A stretch of 64,000 bases of DNA, taken from assembly GCF_003815775.1 (NCBI RefSeq), contig NZ_CP033926.1, positions 1,798,001 to 1,862,000 on the forward strand, in the 5' to 3' direction. The position numbers and the translations under genes were made by a program. This DNA comes from Chryseobacterium joostei (GTDB taxonomy: Bacteria; Bacteroidota; Bacteroidia; Flavobacteriales; Weeksellaceae). A model generated the notes under the pieces. That model was not told where the DNA came from. It saw nothing but the letters and a program-made list of their open reading frames with translations, and searched no databases. Numbering within the stretch: position 1 is the stretch's first letter; every line of letters begins with the position of its first letter. Below, piece by piece: positions 52,661-61,981 of this stretch.

Positions 52661-54190
52661 TTAAAAGAAACCTAACTTGTTTTTGTTATAGGAAATCAGC
52701 ATATTTTTGGTCTGACGGTAATGATCAAGCATCATTTTATGATTTTCTCTTCCTATTCCGGACTGCTTGTAGCCTCCGAAAGGTGCTCCTGCCGGATATG
52801 AATGATATTGGTTTACCCAAACTCTTCCTGCCTCAATCTGACGTGGAATATTGTATAGCTGATGCGCATCTCTAGTCCAAACTCCTGCTCCCAATCCATA
52901 GATGGTATCATTGGCTATTTTTATGGCTTCTTCCTCATCCTTAAAGGTTGTAAATGCCAGCACAGGACCAAAGATCTCTTCCTGGAAAATTCTCATTTTA
53001 TTATTTCCTTTGAAAATAGTAGGCTGGATGTAGTATCCGTCTTCAAGGTCTTCTCCAAGGTTATTTACATTTCCTCCTACCAAAACTTCTGCTCCCTCTT
53101 CTATTCCTAACTGAATATAAGACAATATCTTATCCTTTTGGATCTGAGAAGCCTGCGCTCCCATCATTACGGTTTTGTCTAATGGATTTCCTAACTTGAT
53201 GGCTTTTACTCTTTCGACTACTCTTTCGATAAAGGCATCTGCAATTCCTTCCTGAACTAGTAATCTTGACGGACATGTACAGATCTCTCCTTGGTTAAGG
53301 GCAAAAAGTACAGCTCCCTCAATAGCTTTATCTAAAAATTCATCGTCTGCATCCATTACAGAATTGAAAAATACATTGGGCGATTTTCCTCCTAATTCTA
53401 ATGTCACAGGAATGATATTTTCTGTTGCATACTGCATTACTAAGCGGCCTGTAGCTGTAGACCCTGTAAATGCTGCCTTGGCAACTTTAGGATTAGTAAC
53501 CAAAGCTCTTCCCAGTTCTGCCCCAAAACCATTAACAATGTTGATGACTCCTGCCGGTAGTAAATCTCCGATAAGTTCCATTAAAACCATAATGGATACC
53601 GGTGTACTTTCTGCAGGCTTTAAAACCACGCAATTTCCAGCGGCTAAGGCCGGAGCTAGCTTCCAAACAGCCATCAATATTGGGAAATTCCAAGGGATGA
53701 TCTGTGCAATAACTCCAAGCGGCTCATGTACGATTAAAGACACAGTGTCTTTATCCAATTCGTTATGCGAGCCTTCATCTGCCCGAATAACAGATGCAAA
53801 ATATCTGAAATGATCTATTGCAAGTGGCATATCCGCGGCCAGAGTTTCTCTTACAGCCTTACCGTTATCAATGGTTTCTACTGTAGCAAGATATTCAAGG
53901 TTTTGTTCTATTCTGTCTGCAATCTTATTGAGAATGATGCTTCGCTCTGTAGATGATGTATTTTTCCAGGTTTGGAATGCTTTTTCTGCTGCATCTACAG
54001 CCAAATCCAAATCTTCCTTGGATGAGTGGGCTACCTGAGTGAACTTTTTACCATCCACTGGTGAAACTACATCAAAATATTGTCCTTTAACCGGGGGTGT
54101 AAATTTACCACCAATATAGTTATCGTATCTGTCTTTAAACTCTGGACGTTGTAAAAGAGTTGTTGATTTTGGTTCTGTAATTGTGCTCAT
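52661..54190 (-). CDS. Aldehyde dehydrogenase
   Basis: A 509-residue NAD(P)-dependent aldehyde dehydrogenase. The catalytic Glu is in [12 protein letters not shown] and the nucleophilic Cys in [15 protein letters not shown], giving the GxxCxxxxR pattern. PWNFPILM and GSTATGR are the other standard blocks, and [10 protein letters not shown] marks the C-terminal domain. The start at 54188-54190 ([10 protein letters not shown]) is chosen; the 29 extra upstream codons encode an unrelated hydrophobic stretch. The gene set with alcohol dehydrogenase, DUF779 and an AraC regulator suggests alcohol or aldehyde oxidation, like the ExaC/AcoD-type acetaldehyde dehydrogenases. Confidence 0.9.
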   Translation of the reverse strand: MSTITEPKSTTLLQRPEFKDRYDNYIGGKFTPPVKGQYFDVVSPVDGKKFTQVAHSSKEDLDLAVDAAEKAFQTWKNTSSTERSIILNKIADRIEQNLEYLATVETIDNGKAVRETLAADMPLAIDHFRYFASVIRADEGSHNELDKDTVSLIVHEPLGVIAQIIPWNFPILMAVWKLAPALAAGNCVVLKPAESTPVSIMVLMELIGDLLPAGVINIVNGFGAELGRALVTNPKVAKAAFTGSTATGRLVMQYATENIIPVTLELGGKSPNVFFNSVMDADDEFLDKAIEGAVLFALNQGEICTCPSRLLVQEGIADAFIERVVERVKAIKLGNPLDKTVMMGAQASQIQKDKILSYIQLGIEEGAEVLVGGNVNNLGEDLEDGYYIQPTIFKGNNKMRIFQEEIFGPVLAFTTFKDEEEAIKIANDTIYGLGAGVWTRDAHQLYNIPRQIEAGRVWVNQYHSYPAGAPFGGYKQSGIGRENHKMMLDHYRQTKNMLISYNKNKLGFF

Positions 54191-54336
54191 ATTAGTATTG
54201 TTTATATTTTTTCGATGATGCCAAATTACATGTACAACCCCAAAAAAACATAGCACAATCGTATAAAAAAGGTGCAAAATAGTATTAGCAGTCTAATTTT
54301 ATCATTTTATTAACAACAACATAGGTTCATATTTTA

Positions 54337-54344
54337 TATATTTG
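54337..54344 (+). promoter_or_regulatory. -7 box of the AraC regulator gene
   Basis: TATATTTG fits TAnnTTTG and ends 29 bases before the ATG. No matching TTG at -33. Confidence 0.45.
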
Positions 54345-54373
54345 GAATACCAGTTTTCAAAAAATATTTAGAA

Positions 54374-55300
54374 ATGAATAACAATAGCAAGTTTTTATTA
54401 AACACTCCTAAATTAACTCAGGAGAGGCATCTATTGAGTCTTGTTGAAAACCAGACCACATTCAATCTAAACAATTGTGAATTCAGTATTTATGAAACCC
54501 ATAAGGCCGCATTTGGGGTAAAGCTTCACTTTGAAAACATTGCATTTACAGCCATGTTAAGAGGAAAAAAGCATATGAAACTGGATAATAAGACCAATTA
54601 TTTTGATTATTTTCCGGGAGAAAGCATTCTGGTTGCTCCTGGGGAAACCATGGTCATTGATTTTCCTGAGGCTGATGAAACGGCTACACAATGTATTTCC
54701 TTAAGTTTAAATCCTGATTTTATAGAGGATTCTCTCAATTATTTAAATTATCACCTTCCAAAGGTAGATGAGTCTTCACAATGGAATATTCAACTGGATG
54801 AATATTTTCTTTTTAATAATCAGGCATTGGCTTCTGCAACCAATAATATTATGAGGATTGCCATGGATGATAATTCTCAAAAAGATATTATGGCAGATTT
54901 TGCACTGAAAGAGCTTCTGATAAGACTTATGCAAACACAGGCAAGAAGTCTGGTAGAAAAAAATCTTGTAAAAAACAGATCAAGAATGGGGTTTGTGGTA
55001 GATTATATTAAAAGAAACCTACATCAGAAATTGTCTATTGACAGCATTGCAAAACTGGCGTATGTGAGTAAATCCAACTTCTTTAAGATGTTTAGGGATG
55101 AACTTGGAATTTCCCCGAATGATTTTATTCTACAGGAAAGAATCAGCAAGGCAAAAGAATTATTGGCTGGACAAAACAGTATTAAGGAAACTGCTTTTCA
55201 GACAGGGTTTTCCGACACCAATTATTTCACAAGAGTATTTAAGCAGCTTGTAGGAGTTACCCCAAAAAGTTATCAGAATGGAAAAATATTCTCCAGATAA
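54374..55300 (+). CDS. AraC family transcriptional regulator
   Basis: A 308-residue regulator. The N-terminal part (about 25-190) is an AraC_N-type cupin domain with FDYFPGESILVAPGETMVIDFP, and the C-terminal pair of HTH motifs spans about 210-305, with LSIDSIAKLAYVSKSNFFKMF and IKETAFQTGFSDTNYFTRVFK, then VGVTPKSYQ. It is divergent from the aldehyde dehydrogenase gene, 184 bases apart, the classic placement for a regulator of the ald-adh-DUF779 genes. The inducer is unknown. It ends at a strong terminator. Confidence 0.88.
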   Translation: MNNNSKFLLNTPKLTQERHLLSLVENQTTFNLNNCEFSIYETHKAAFGVKLHFENIAFTAMLRGKKHMKLDNKTNYFDYFPGESILVAPGETMVIDFPEADETATQCISLSLNPDFIEDSLNYLNYHLPKVDESSQWNIQLDEYFLFNNQALASATNNIMRIAMDDNSQKDIMADFALKELLIRLMQTQARSLVEKNLVKNRSRMGFVVDYIKRNLHQKLSIDSIAKLAYVSKSNFFKMFRDELGISPNDFILQERISKAKELLAGQNSIKETAFQTGFSDTNYFTRVFKQLVGVTPKSYQNGKIFSR

Positions 55301-55335
55301 TTGTTTATAATTCCTGAAGCCTATTGATAAAAAAG

Positions 55336-55359
55336 CCCCTGAAGTAAAAACTTCAGGGG
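55336..55359. terminator. Bidirectional terminator
   Basis: CCCCTGAAG (55336-55344) and CTTCAGGGG (55351-55359) form a 9-bp stem with a 6-base loop, flanked by A and T tracts. It serves the AraC gene and the convergent SusD gene. Confidence 0.8.
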
Positions 55360-55373
55360 TATTTTTATAATGA

Positions 55374-56981
55374 TTAATATTTATCATTTTGTAAAGCATT
55401 CGGGTTTGCCGAAGTTTCCTTGATAGGAATAGGTAAAGTATACCTGTAATCACCATTAGGAAGATTCTTAACCGGAATGATGTCATCTGTAGGGTTCCTG
55501 TCCATTTCTACATTTGCCAATACTGCAAGTCTCTTCAGATCGACATAACGGTGTCCTTCAAGCGCCAATTCAATTCTACGCTCTTTCAAAATGTCAGCAT
55601 AAGCAAACTGTGCACCTGTATAAGTAGGTGTTACAGCAGCACCAAGATAATTTCTAGCCTCCCTTACTTTCTGAATTAAGTCATGAGCTGCTGAAAGATT
55701 ACCTGCCGCTACTTCAGCTTCAGCTACAATGAAATACATTTCAGATAATCTGAAAACTTTAACATCATTTCTTGTAGGTGTATTTGTTTTACCAGGATAT
55801 TTGTCAATAACCAAAGCGTCTTCTCTCGTAGTTCCAGCTGTTGCACTTGCATAATTAGCCTTTGGAGCTGACGTTGGATCTACATAAGCATACTTTCTGA
55901 TATCTCCAGGAATATTCTGAAACAAGTTGTATAAGTTTCTTCCCCAGAACCACATTGGTGTACCATCAATATTAGATTGGTTGGTATTCCATCTTGAACC
56001 GATAGTTCCTCCGGCTCCTAATGGAAGTCTGTTTAATGAGAAGATAACTTCACCTCTTGCTGAATCATTCCATAGATTTCTATATGGGTTGAAAGAAGAT
56101 GCAATTCCATAAAAGGCAGCATTCCATTCTTTTGAACCTATTTCAGGAGCATTATCCCCTGCAGGCTTCGATGGATCTGCGATGGTAAGCTTCAAACCTG
56201 AGTTTGAAATTACTTCGTTTGCATATTGTTTTGCTAAAACTGTATTTCCTCTGTAAAGGTTAAAACGAGCCGTAACAGCATTTACAAATCCTTTATCAGT
56301 AGCATATCTTCCTCCTGCTGTAGAAGAATATTCTAAAATCCCTCTTGCGTAATCTAAGTCAGCATTAATGAAATCATATACATCCTGATTCTTAGATCTA
56401 GGTAATTTAGCATCTGTAGCCGGAACATCTTTTAGAAGAATTACTCCTAGTTCGTTAGGGTTTTTCATATCAGCAGAGAAGTATGCCTCTAGCTGTACAT
56501 AGCAATAAGCTCTGATTGCTCTGGCTTGAGCAAGGATCTCATTATATGCTTTCTGTTCATCTGCATTAGCTGGTGTCACTTTCTTCGCTCCTTCAAGCAA
56601 TCTGTTCACTCTGTTAATAACTTTATAATTATTTAACCAGATCCCGTCACTTGCTACACTGTTTACAGTTCCTCCCGTTACTACAGGGCTTGCTGCATCA
56701 AGAAAATGTCTGTGTAAAGAGTACTCCTGACCTCCACTTCCTGAACCCGGCTTTACTTCATCTGTAAATACGGCTGTAAAATAAATCTCCTCAATTGGAT
56801 CCAACTGAGCGTATATAGATCCGTTTAAAACTTCGTTTAGATTAGCAACACTTGTATATAATTCATTCTCCTGTAATTCTCCAGGTTGTTTGATATCAAG
56901 TGCATCCTGGCAGCTGTTTAATGTAAATGCTGCAGATGATAAAGTTGCTACAACTAATATTGTATTGATAATTCTTTTCAT
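55374..56981 (-). CDS. SusD/RagB family outer-membrane lipoprotein
   Basis: A 535-residue SusD homologue. The lipoprotein signal ends LNSC (Cys 24), followed by QDALDIKQPGE. TPR helices and a C-terminal SusD domain (DILKERRIELALEGHRYVDLKRL) are seen. It forms a pair with the SusC gene whose stop lies 12 bases upstream. No enzyme gene accompanies this pair, so the substrate (glycan or peptide) is unknown. Confidence 0.9.
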   Translation of the reverse strand: MKRIINTILVVATLSSAAFTLNSCQDALDIKQPGELQENELYTSVANLNEVLNGSIYAQLDPIEEIYFTAVFTDEVKPGSGSGGQEYSLHRHFLDAASPVVTGGTVNSVASDGIWLNNYKVINRVNRLLEGAKKVTPANADEQKAYNEILAQARAIRAYCYVQLEAYFSADMKNPNELGVILLKDVPATDAKLPRSKNQDVYDFINADLDYARGILEYSSTAGGRYATDKGFVNAVTARFNLYRGNTVLAKQYANEVISNSGLKLTIADPSKPAGDNAPEIGSKEWNAAFYGIASSFNPYRNLWNDSARGEVIFSLNRLPLGAGGTIGSRWNTNQSNIDGTPMWFWGRNLYNLFQNIPGDIRKYAYVDPTSAPKANYASATAGTTREDALVIDKYPGKTNTPTRNDVKVFRLSEMYFIVAEAEVAAGNLSAAHDLIQKVREARNYLGAAVTPTYTGAQFAYADILKERRIELALEGHRYVDLKRLAVLANVEMDRNPTDDIIPVKNLPNGDYRYTLPIPIKETSANPNALQNDKY

Positions 56982-56993
56982 AATTTTTCTCTA

Positions 56994-59846
56994 TTAAAAA
57001 TCAACATTTAAACCTACCGATACGGTTTTTGGGTTTGGATAGACGTTTAGTGAATACGAAGTAATTGGCTCCGGATCAAATCCTTTCCAATCTGTCCAAG
57101 TAAGAAGGTTTTCTGCCTGAACAAATACCTTAATACCTCTTACCGGTAATTTACCTAGTTGACTTTTGCTAAAGTTATATCCTAAAGTAACATTCTTAAG
57201 TCTGATAAAATCTGATCTGTGTAAAAATCTGTCTGAAGCACCTAAGCTTAAGTTGGTTGCTTTCAAAGCAGGAACATCTGTATCTCTATTTTGAGGAGTC
57301 CATGCATTTAACAAGTCTGAAGAAAGGTTTCTGTTGGCAGCAGCACTTGGATCAAATACCCAAGACTGTAAGTTATCATAGATCCACCCTCCTTGTTGGA
57401 AAGAGAATAATGTATCAAAGAACCAGCCTTTGTGTTGGAAGTTAAATCCAAAACCTCCTGTAAATTTTGCATATCTTGACTTTCCTGTCAGTCTTCTGTC
57501 TGCAGCTGTTGGAGCTTCAGTAATGTTTCCGTTTTTATCTAAGAACTGTAGGTTTCCGTTTTCACGATTTACTCCAAGGTATGGGTATAACTGGAACTGA
57601 CCTGCAGGACCTCCAATAGCATTTACCACATCTCCTGCAAGGTTTTCGCTATCCATGGAAACGATTTTATTAGAGTTATATGCCGCGTTTGCGAAAATAG
57701 ATAATTTCGTATTTTCGTTTCTGATCACGTTATATTTAATTAACCCCTCGATACCTTTGTTATCAAGAATACCGTCATTTCCTCTAATTGAATAATATCC
57801 TGTAGTTGCAGATACTTGAAGATCATTGAACATTCTGGATGTTCTCTTCTGGTAATAATCTACACTACCTTCAATTAAACCTTTAAAGTTATAATCTATA
57901 CCGATATTCGTTTGTTTTACCTGCTCCCATTTTAAATACGGGTTTGACAAGTTAACAAAGTTGTATCCTAAAATATTCTGATATCCTGAAATACCATCAT
58001 ATAGATCAAGGAAGTTATTTGGAAGTAATGCCAATGGGTTAGAGTTATCAGTCGCAATACCTAAATTCTGGTTACCAGTAGTACCGATTGAAGCTCTTAA
58101 TTTCAATAATCTGAATCCTGAATTAGCCATGAAATCTTCTTTGTCGATATTCCATCTTGCTGCAACTGACCAGAAAGTCTCCCATCTGTTCGTAGGAAGG
58201 AAACGGTAAGAACCATCTCTTCTTATAACTCCACTTACCCCATATTTATCTTTGAAATCATAATCTACTGTTCCAAAATAAGCTAAGGTACCAGCGGTTA
58301 CTTTTGTAGCACTTACAGAAGGTCTGTAAAGATTGGGTGTATCAGGGTTAAAAGGAATATAACCTGTTCCTGCACCAAATTCCCATTGTAATGGATTTAG
58401 ACCATTTTGTCTCTGAGTAGTTGAATTAACATGTGCCTTGATATAATCCATATAAGCACCAGCACTAATCGTATGATCTCCAAAAGACTTATTGAATGAA
58501 ATATTCGTAATACTGTTGAAAGTTAAGTCTCTTGTTGTAGAAAATTCTTCACTACCTCCATATTTAGACTGATCTCCATTGGCTACGCTAATGGAAAGGT
58601 ATCCTAGTGGTGATCTTGCGAAAGTTCTTTCGTATTCCTTGTATTCAATACCTGTTCTGTTTCCAATGCTAAGGAAATCTGTGATCTTATAGTTCACATT
58701 TGCATTTGCAGAAATACTTAATTCTGTAAATCTGTTTCTGATTCCTCCATTAATGTTATCCTGAAGAACCCATTGACGGTTATTAGTAGCATCAGATTTA
58801 ATAGCGTTGAATAGCTCACTACCATTAGCATATGGAGATGGTCCTATGTAAGGTCTTGAAAGTATTCCACCAAATAAAGGGTTTTGAAGAGTATTGCTGG
58901 AGATTTTAGAATTCGTTTCATCATCCAACTGGTTTCTTTTGGAATATCCTAAACCAATGATAGAACCGAAAGTTAACTTTCCATTTTTAGATTTACCGTT
59001 AAGGTTATTTCTCATTGTAAATCTCTTGAAGTCTGTAGATCTTACAGTTCCTTCACTTTCTAAATATCCAAGGGAGAAGAAGTTATTGATATTTTCTCCA
59101 CCTCCGGTAATAGACAAGTTATGTTGTTGAGAGATACCAACACGGGTAAATTGCTTATTCCAATCTGTATCTGTTCCCCAGTTATTGATCTGGTCGTTCG
59201 TTAAAGATTTTCCTTTACCTGTTTGTAAATTTTTCTGAATATATAACAACTGCTGAGCATTTGCCATATTATAGTTTGCTTCAGGCAGCTGGCTGAAAGA
59301 TGTTAATGCATCATAGGAAACCTTTAATCCTGAGTTAAATTTCCCTCCTTTTGTAGTAATAACAACAACTCCATTCGCAGCTCTGTTACCATAGATTGCT
59401 GTTGCCTGGGCATCTTTCAGGATACTGAATGTTTCAATATCATAAGAGTTCAGGTTTCTGAACTGAGAACCAGAGGTAATTACCCCATCTACCACATATA
59501 AAGGATCCGTAGAACCATTAAGTGAGCTTGTTCCTCTGATCAGAATATTGAATTTCCCAGAACCTGGAGAACCAGAAGCCGAGTTAACTACAATACCGGG
59601 AGCAGTCCCCTGAATTGAGCTTAATACTGAGATGTTAGGTCTGTTTTCTAAGGTTTCGGCACCTACGGTTACCGAAGAGGTTGTAGTTTTAGCTTTGGTA
59701 GCAGTTTTGCTATACCCTAAAACAACTACTTCCTCAATCTTAGTTTCTTTGTCCTTACTGTTCTTAGATTCTTTTTCTTGAGCAAGTACAGCTTGGCCTG
59801 TGAAAAACAGGACTCCTGCTGTCAAAACACGCAATTTCATATTCAT
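56994..59846 (-). CDS. SusC/RagA family TonB-linked outer-membrane protein
   Basis: A 950-residue transporter from the ATG at 59844-59846 (MNMKLRVLTAGVLFFTG signal peptide, cleaved near VLAQ). Unlike the copy at 34209 it lacks the carboxypeptidase-like N-terminal module: after a Lys/Glu-rich linker it goes straight to IEEVVVLGYSKTATKAKTTTSSV and the plug with ILIRGTSSLNGSTDPLYVVDG, then the signature ILKDAQATAIYGNRAANGVVV and the barrel. Reads to VSVGLNVDF with the terminal Phe of outer-membrane barrels. An ATG 60 bases further up is less likely. Confidence 0.93.
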   Translation of the reverse strand: MNMKLRVLTAGVLFFTGQAVLAQEKESKNSKDKETKIEEVVVLGYSKTATKAKTTTSSVTVGAETLENRPNISVLSSIQGTAPGIVVNSASGSPGSGKFNILIRGTSSLNGSTDPLYVVDGVITSGSQFRNLNSYDIETFSILKDAQATAIYGNRAANGVVVITTKGGKFNSGLKVSYDALTSFSQLPEANYNMANAQQLLYIQKNLQTGKGKSLTNDQINNWGTDTDWNKQFTRVGISQQHNLSITGGGENINNFFSLGYLESEGTVRSTDFKRFTMRNNLNGKSKNGKLTFGSIIGLGYSKRNQLDDETNSKISSNTLQNPLFGGILSRPYIGPSPYANGSELFNAIKSDATNNRQWVLQDNINGGIRNRFTELSISANANVNYKITDFLSIGNRTGIEYKEYERTFARSPLGYLSISVANGDQSKYGGSEEFSTTRDLTFNSITNISFNKSFGDHTISAGAYMDYIKAHVNSTTQRQNGLNPLQWEFGAGTGYIPFNPDTPNLYRPSVSATKVTAGTLAYFGTVDYDFKDKYGVSGVIRRDGSYRFLPTNRWETFWSVAARWNIDKEDFMANSGFRLLKLRASIGTTGNQNLGIATDNSNPLALLPNNFLDLYDGISGYQNILGYNFVNLSNPYLKWEQVKQTNIGIDYNFKGLIEGSVDYYQKRTSRMFNDLQVSATTGYYSIRGNDGILDNKGIEGLIKYNVIRNENTKLSIFANAAYNSNKIVSMDSENLAGDVVNAIGGPAGQFQLYPYLGVNRENGNLQFLDKNGNITEAPTAADRRLTGKSRYAKFTGGFGFNFQHKGWFFDTLFSFQQGGWIYDNLQSWVFDPSAAANRNLSSDLLNAWTPQNRDTDVPALKATNLSLGASDRFLHRSDFIRLKNVTLGYNFSKSQLGKLPVRGIKVFVQAENLLTWTDWKGFDPEPITSYSLNVYPNPKTVSVGLNVDF

Positions 59847-60376
59847 ATTAACAGATTTTAATATATTCAAGGGGACAAATATGTTAATAAATATTAACAA
59901 CATCAATTTATCAAACCTCGAAAACCCGCTACCAGAACAGGATTATCCGCATCAATCTCTAAATAATGCTAAAGAAAAAATTTAATTGCTTTTAAAATTT
60001 TAACGAAAAACAAACCATTTTAAACAATGAGGGAATTTTAACAAAAAGTAAAATAAAAATCAGCATACATTATTTTATTCGATAAAGTGAAAAATATAAA
60101 CACAAAACATTGATATTAGAGAAAAAAATTAAATACATTTTTTCTTAATTTTAAGCAAAATAGGGAAAAACAAGCGCTAAATTCCATTAATTAACATTAA
60201 AAACAACCCTATAAAAAACAGAGAGACCACCTTAAAAGGCAGTCTCCCTACAGTTAAAATTAAAAATTTGTTAATATATACGATTTAAAAAATCGGTTCA
60301 AATTGATGGGCTTTCCAGAATTCTTTTCATTCTTCTTTTTTGCCATTTAAATTATATTTTTCAATATATCCTTATT
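59847..60376. other. Intergenic region between two SusCD loci
   Basis: This 530-base stretch is strongly AT-rich. It holds a terminator of the upstream SusCD operon near 60213-60249 and the unseen promoter of the downstream SusC gene. No TAnnTTTG box on the minus strand was found with confidence and no coding frame is supported. Confidence 0.5.
60213..60249 (-). terminator. Terminator after the third SusCD pair
   Basis: On the minus strand a 14-base arm (60236-60249) pairs imperfectly with 60220-60233 (GAGAC/GTCTC core, two mismatches and one wobble), followed by GTTTTTT. It ends the transcript of the SusD gene at 60377. Confidence 0.65.
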
Positions 60377-61969
60377 TTACCATTGCGGATTTTGCTGGGC
60401 CGCAAGCGTTGGGTTATTCACAATTTCATCATTTGGAATAGGCCATAATATTCTGAAATCTGTTTTTGGAATCATAGCGACACCTAATGGTCCTGTATAC
60501 GGAGTACCCAATGTAAAGGCAGATCCCGGAGGCGTAGAATTACCTACCTTAGCAGGAATACCAGGCGTAGGTACCAAGTCATCATAAAGCAATCTATGAA
60601 TATCACCCCATCTCATTCCTTCTCCTAGGAACTCTATTCTTCTTTCTGTAATAATGGCATCTACAAGATCTGTTGCATTCGCAAATGAAGCAGCAGTATA
60701 TTGTTGAGTAGCCGGAGTTGCCAATGATCTGTTTCTCACCATATTCAGATATGTAATAGCTGAAGCAGTATTTCCCTGTCTTGCATAAGCTTCCGCCATA
60801 GACAAGATTACTTCGGCATATCTCATGATTGGAGATCCATCCGATAGGTTAGTAACATCCTTATATTTATTCACATACTTCACTCCTGCAGAAGAAGTTC
60901 TTACCATTGCCGTTTCAGCTCTTCTCTTATCATCCAATAACCATCTTGGATTTCTCCAGATAATAGGGCTGATACATACCAATGATCGATCTCTATACAT
61001 AGACGCTAATCCAGCATTAGTCCCAGGATTGGTATTAGCTGAATTCTCAATGGAGAAGACAGATTCAGAATTGTTGTAATTATTAGCCAAAATGAATGGT
61101 ACATCAGGAGTAGCAGTAAGCGTATAAGCAGAACTTAGTTTTGCTCCTTCTGTAAGTACTTTTGTCCAATCTCTCATATTTAGGTAAGCTCTCACTTTCA
61201 AAGCAATTGCAGCTTCTTTAGTAGCTCTGGTAATTCTTGCATTACCTGATCTTGTAGATTTACTTGCCGTAAGTAATTCCGCCTGGTCCAAATCAGCAAG
61301 GATCTTAGCATAGGTTTCCGCCACAGTTCCTCTTCCTACCTTAAGAGCCTCTTCAATAGCAGCAGGGCTGGTAATTGCGGTAGTACGGTAAGGGATTCCC
61401 GGATGACTTGCATTGGCTGTAAAATTATATGGACGGGAGAAATGCTTTAATAATTCCAAGTGAGCTAATGCTCTTAAGAAGTACATTTCACCTAAATAAT
61501 TATCACGTACCGCAGGGGTAATCACTCCTGTTTCACCTGCTTTTTTCAGACCATCTATTGTAATATTTGCTTTATTAACCAACCCATAGCCATTCATCCA
61601 ATAATGTGAATTATTAGGAGAACCACCATCATAAGTTGCCGTATATGTTAACTGGTAAAAAGTAGCTGTATTAACCATATCTTCACCGCGTACATCATTT
61701 TGCTCAACATAAGCGGCTCCAAATACATATCCTCTAGGAGTATTGGCAGCATCCGGTGCCGTTTTATAAATACCATTCTGTGCCGCATTATACACCCCCA
61801 TCACAGCCAAATCTACATTCACTGCAGAAGTAAAGGCAATATCTTCATAGAGGTTATTATAAGGTTGTAAATCTAAGGTCTCCCTGTCTGAGCAAGAACT
61901 CACCATCGCCATTAATAATGATACCGATAAAACAGACAACCCCCTTCTTATTATATTATTATTTTTCAT
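60377..61969 (-). CDS. SusD/RagB family outer-membrane lipoprotein
   Basis: A 530-residue SusD homologue. The lipoprotein signal ends VSSC (Cys 26), then SDRETLDLQPYNN. The C-terminal IITERRIEFLGEGMRWGDIHRL is the SusD signature, with PIPNDEIVNNP at the end typical of the family. It is separated by 12 bases from the SusC gene that continues off the window. The substrate is unknown. Confidence 0.9.
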   Translation of the reverse strand: MKNNNIIRRGLSVLSVSLLMAMVSSCSDRETLDLQPYNNLYEDIAFTSAVNVDLAVMGVYNAAQNGIYKTAPDAANTPRGYVFGAAYVEQNDVRGEDMVNTATFYQLTYTATYDGGSPNNSHYWMNGYGLVNKANITIDGLKKAGETGVITPAVRDNYLGEMYFLRALAHLELLKHFSRPYNFTANASHPGIPYRTTAITSPAAIEEALKVGRGTVAETYAKILADLDQAELLTASKSTRSGNARITRATKEAAIALKVRAYLNMRDWTKVLTEGAKLSSAYTLTATPDVPFILANNYNNSESVFSIENSANTNPGTNAGLASMYRDRSLVCISPIIWRNPRWLLDDKRRAETAMVRTSSAGVKYVNKYKDVTNLSDGSPIMRYAEVILSMAEAYARQGNTASAITYLNMVRNRSLATPATQQYTAASFANATDLVDAIITERRIEFLGEGMRWGDIHRLLYDDLVPTPGIPAKVGNSTPPGSAFTLGTPYTGPLGVAMIPKTDFRILWPIPNDEIVNNPTLAAQQNPQW

Positions 61970-61981
61970 TGTTATTTTATT

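Noticed and set aside
53364..53813. 149-residue plus-strand frame inside the aldehyde dehydrogenase gene
   Set aside because: It is antisense to a gene with complete catalytic motifs, has no leader or family match, and its composition is that of a shadow frame.
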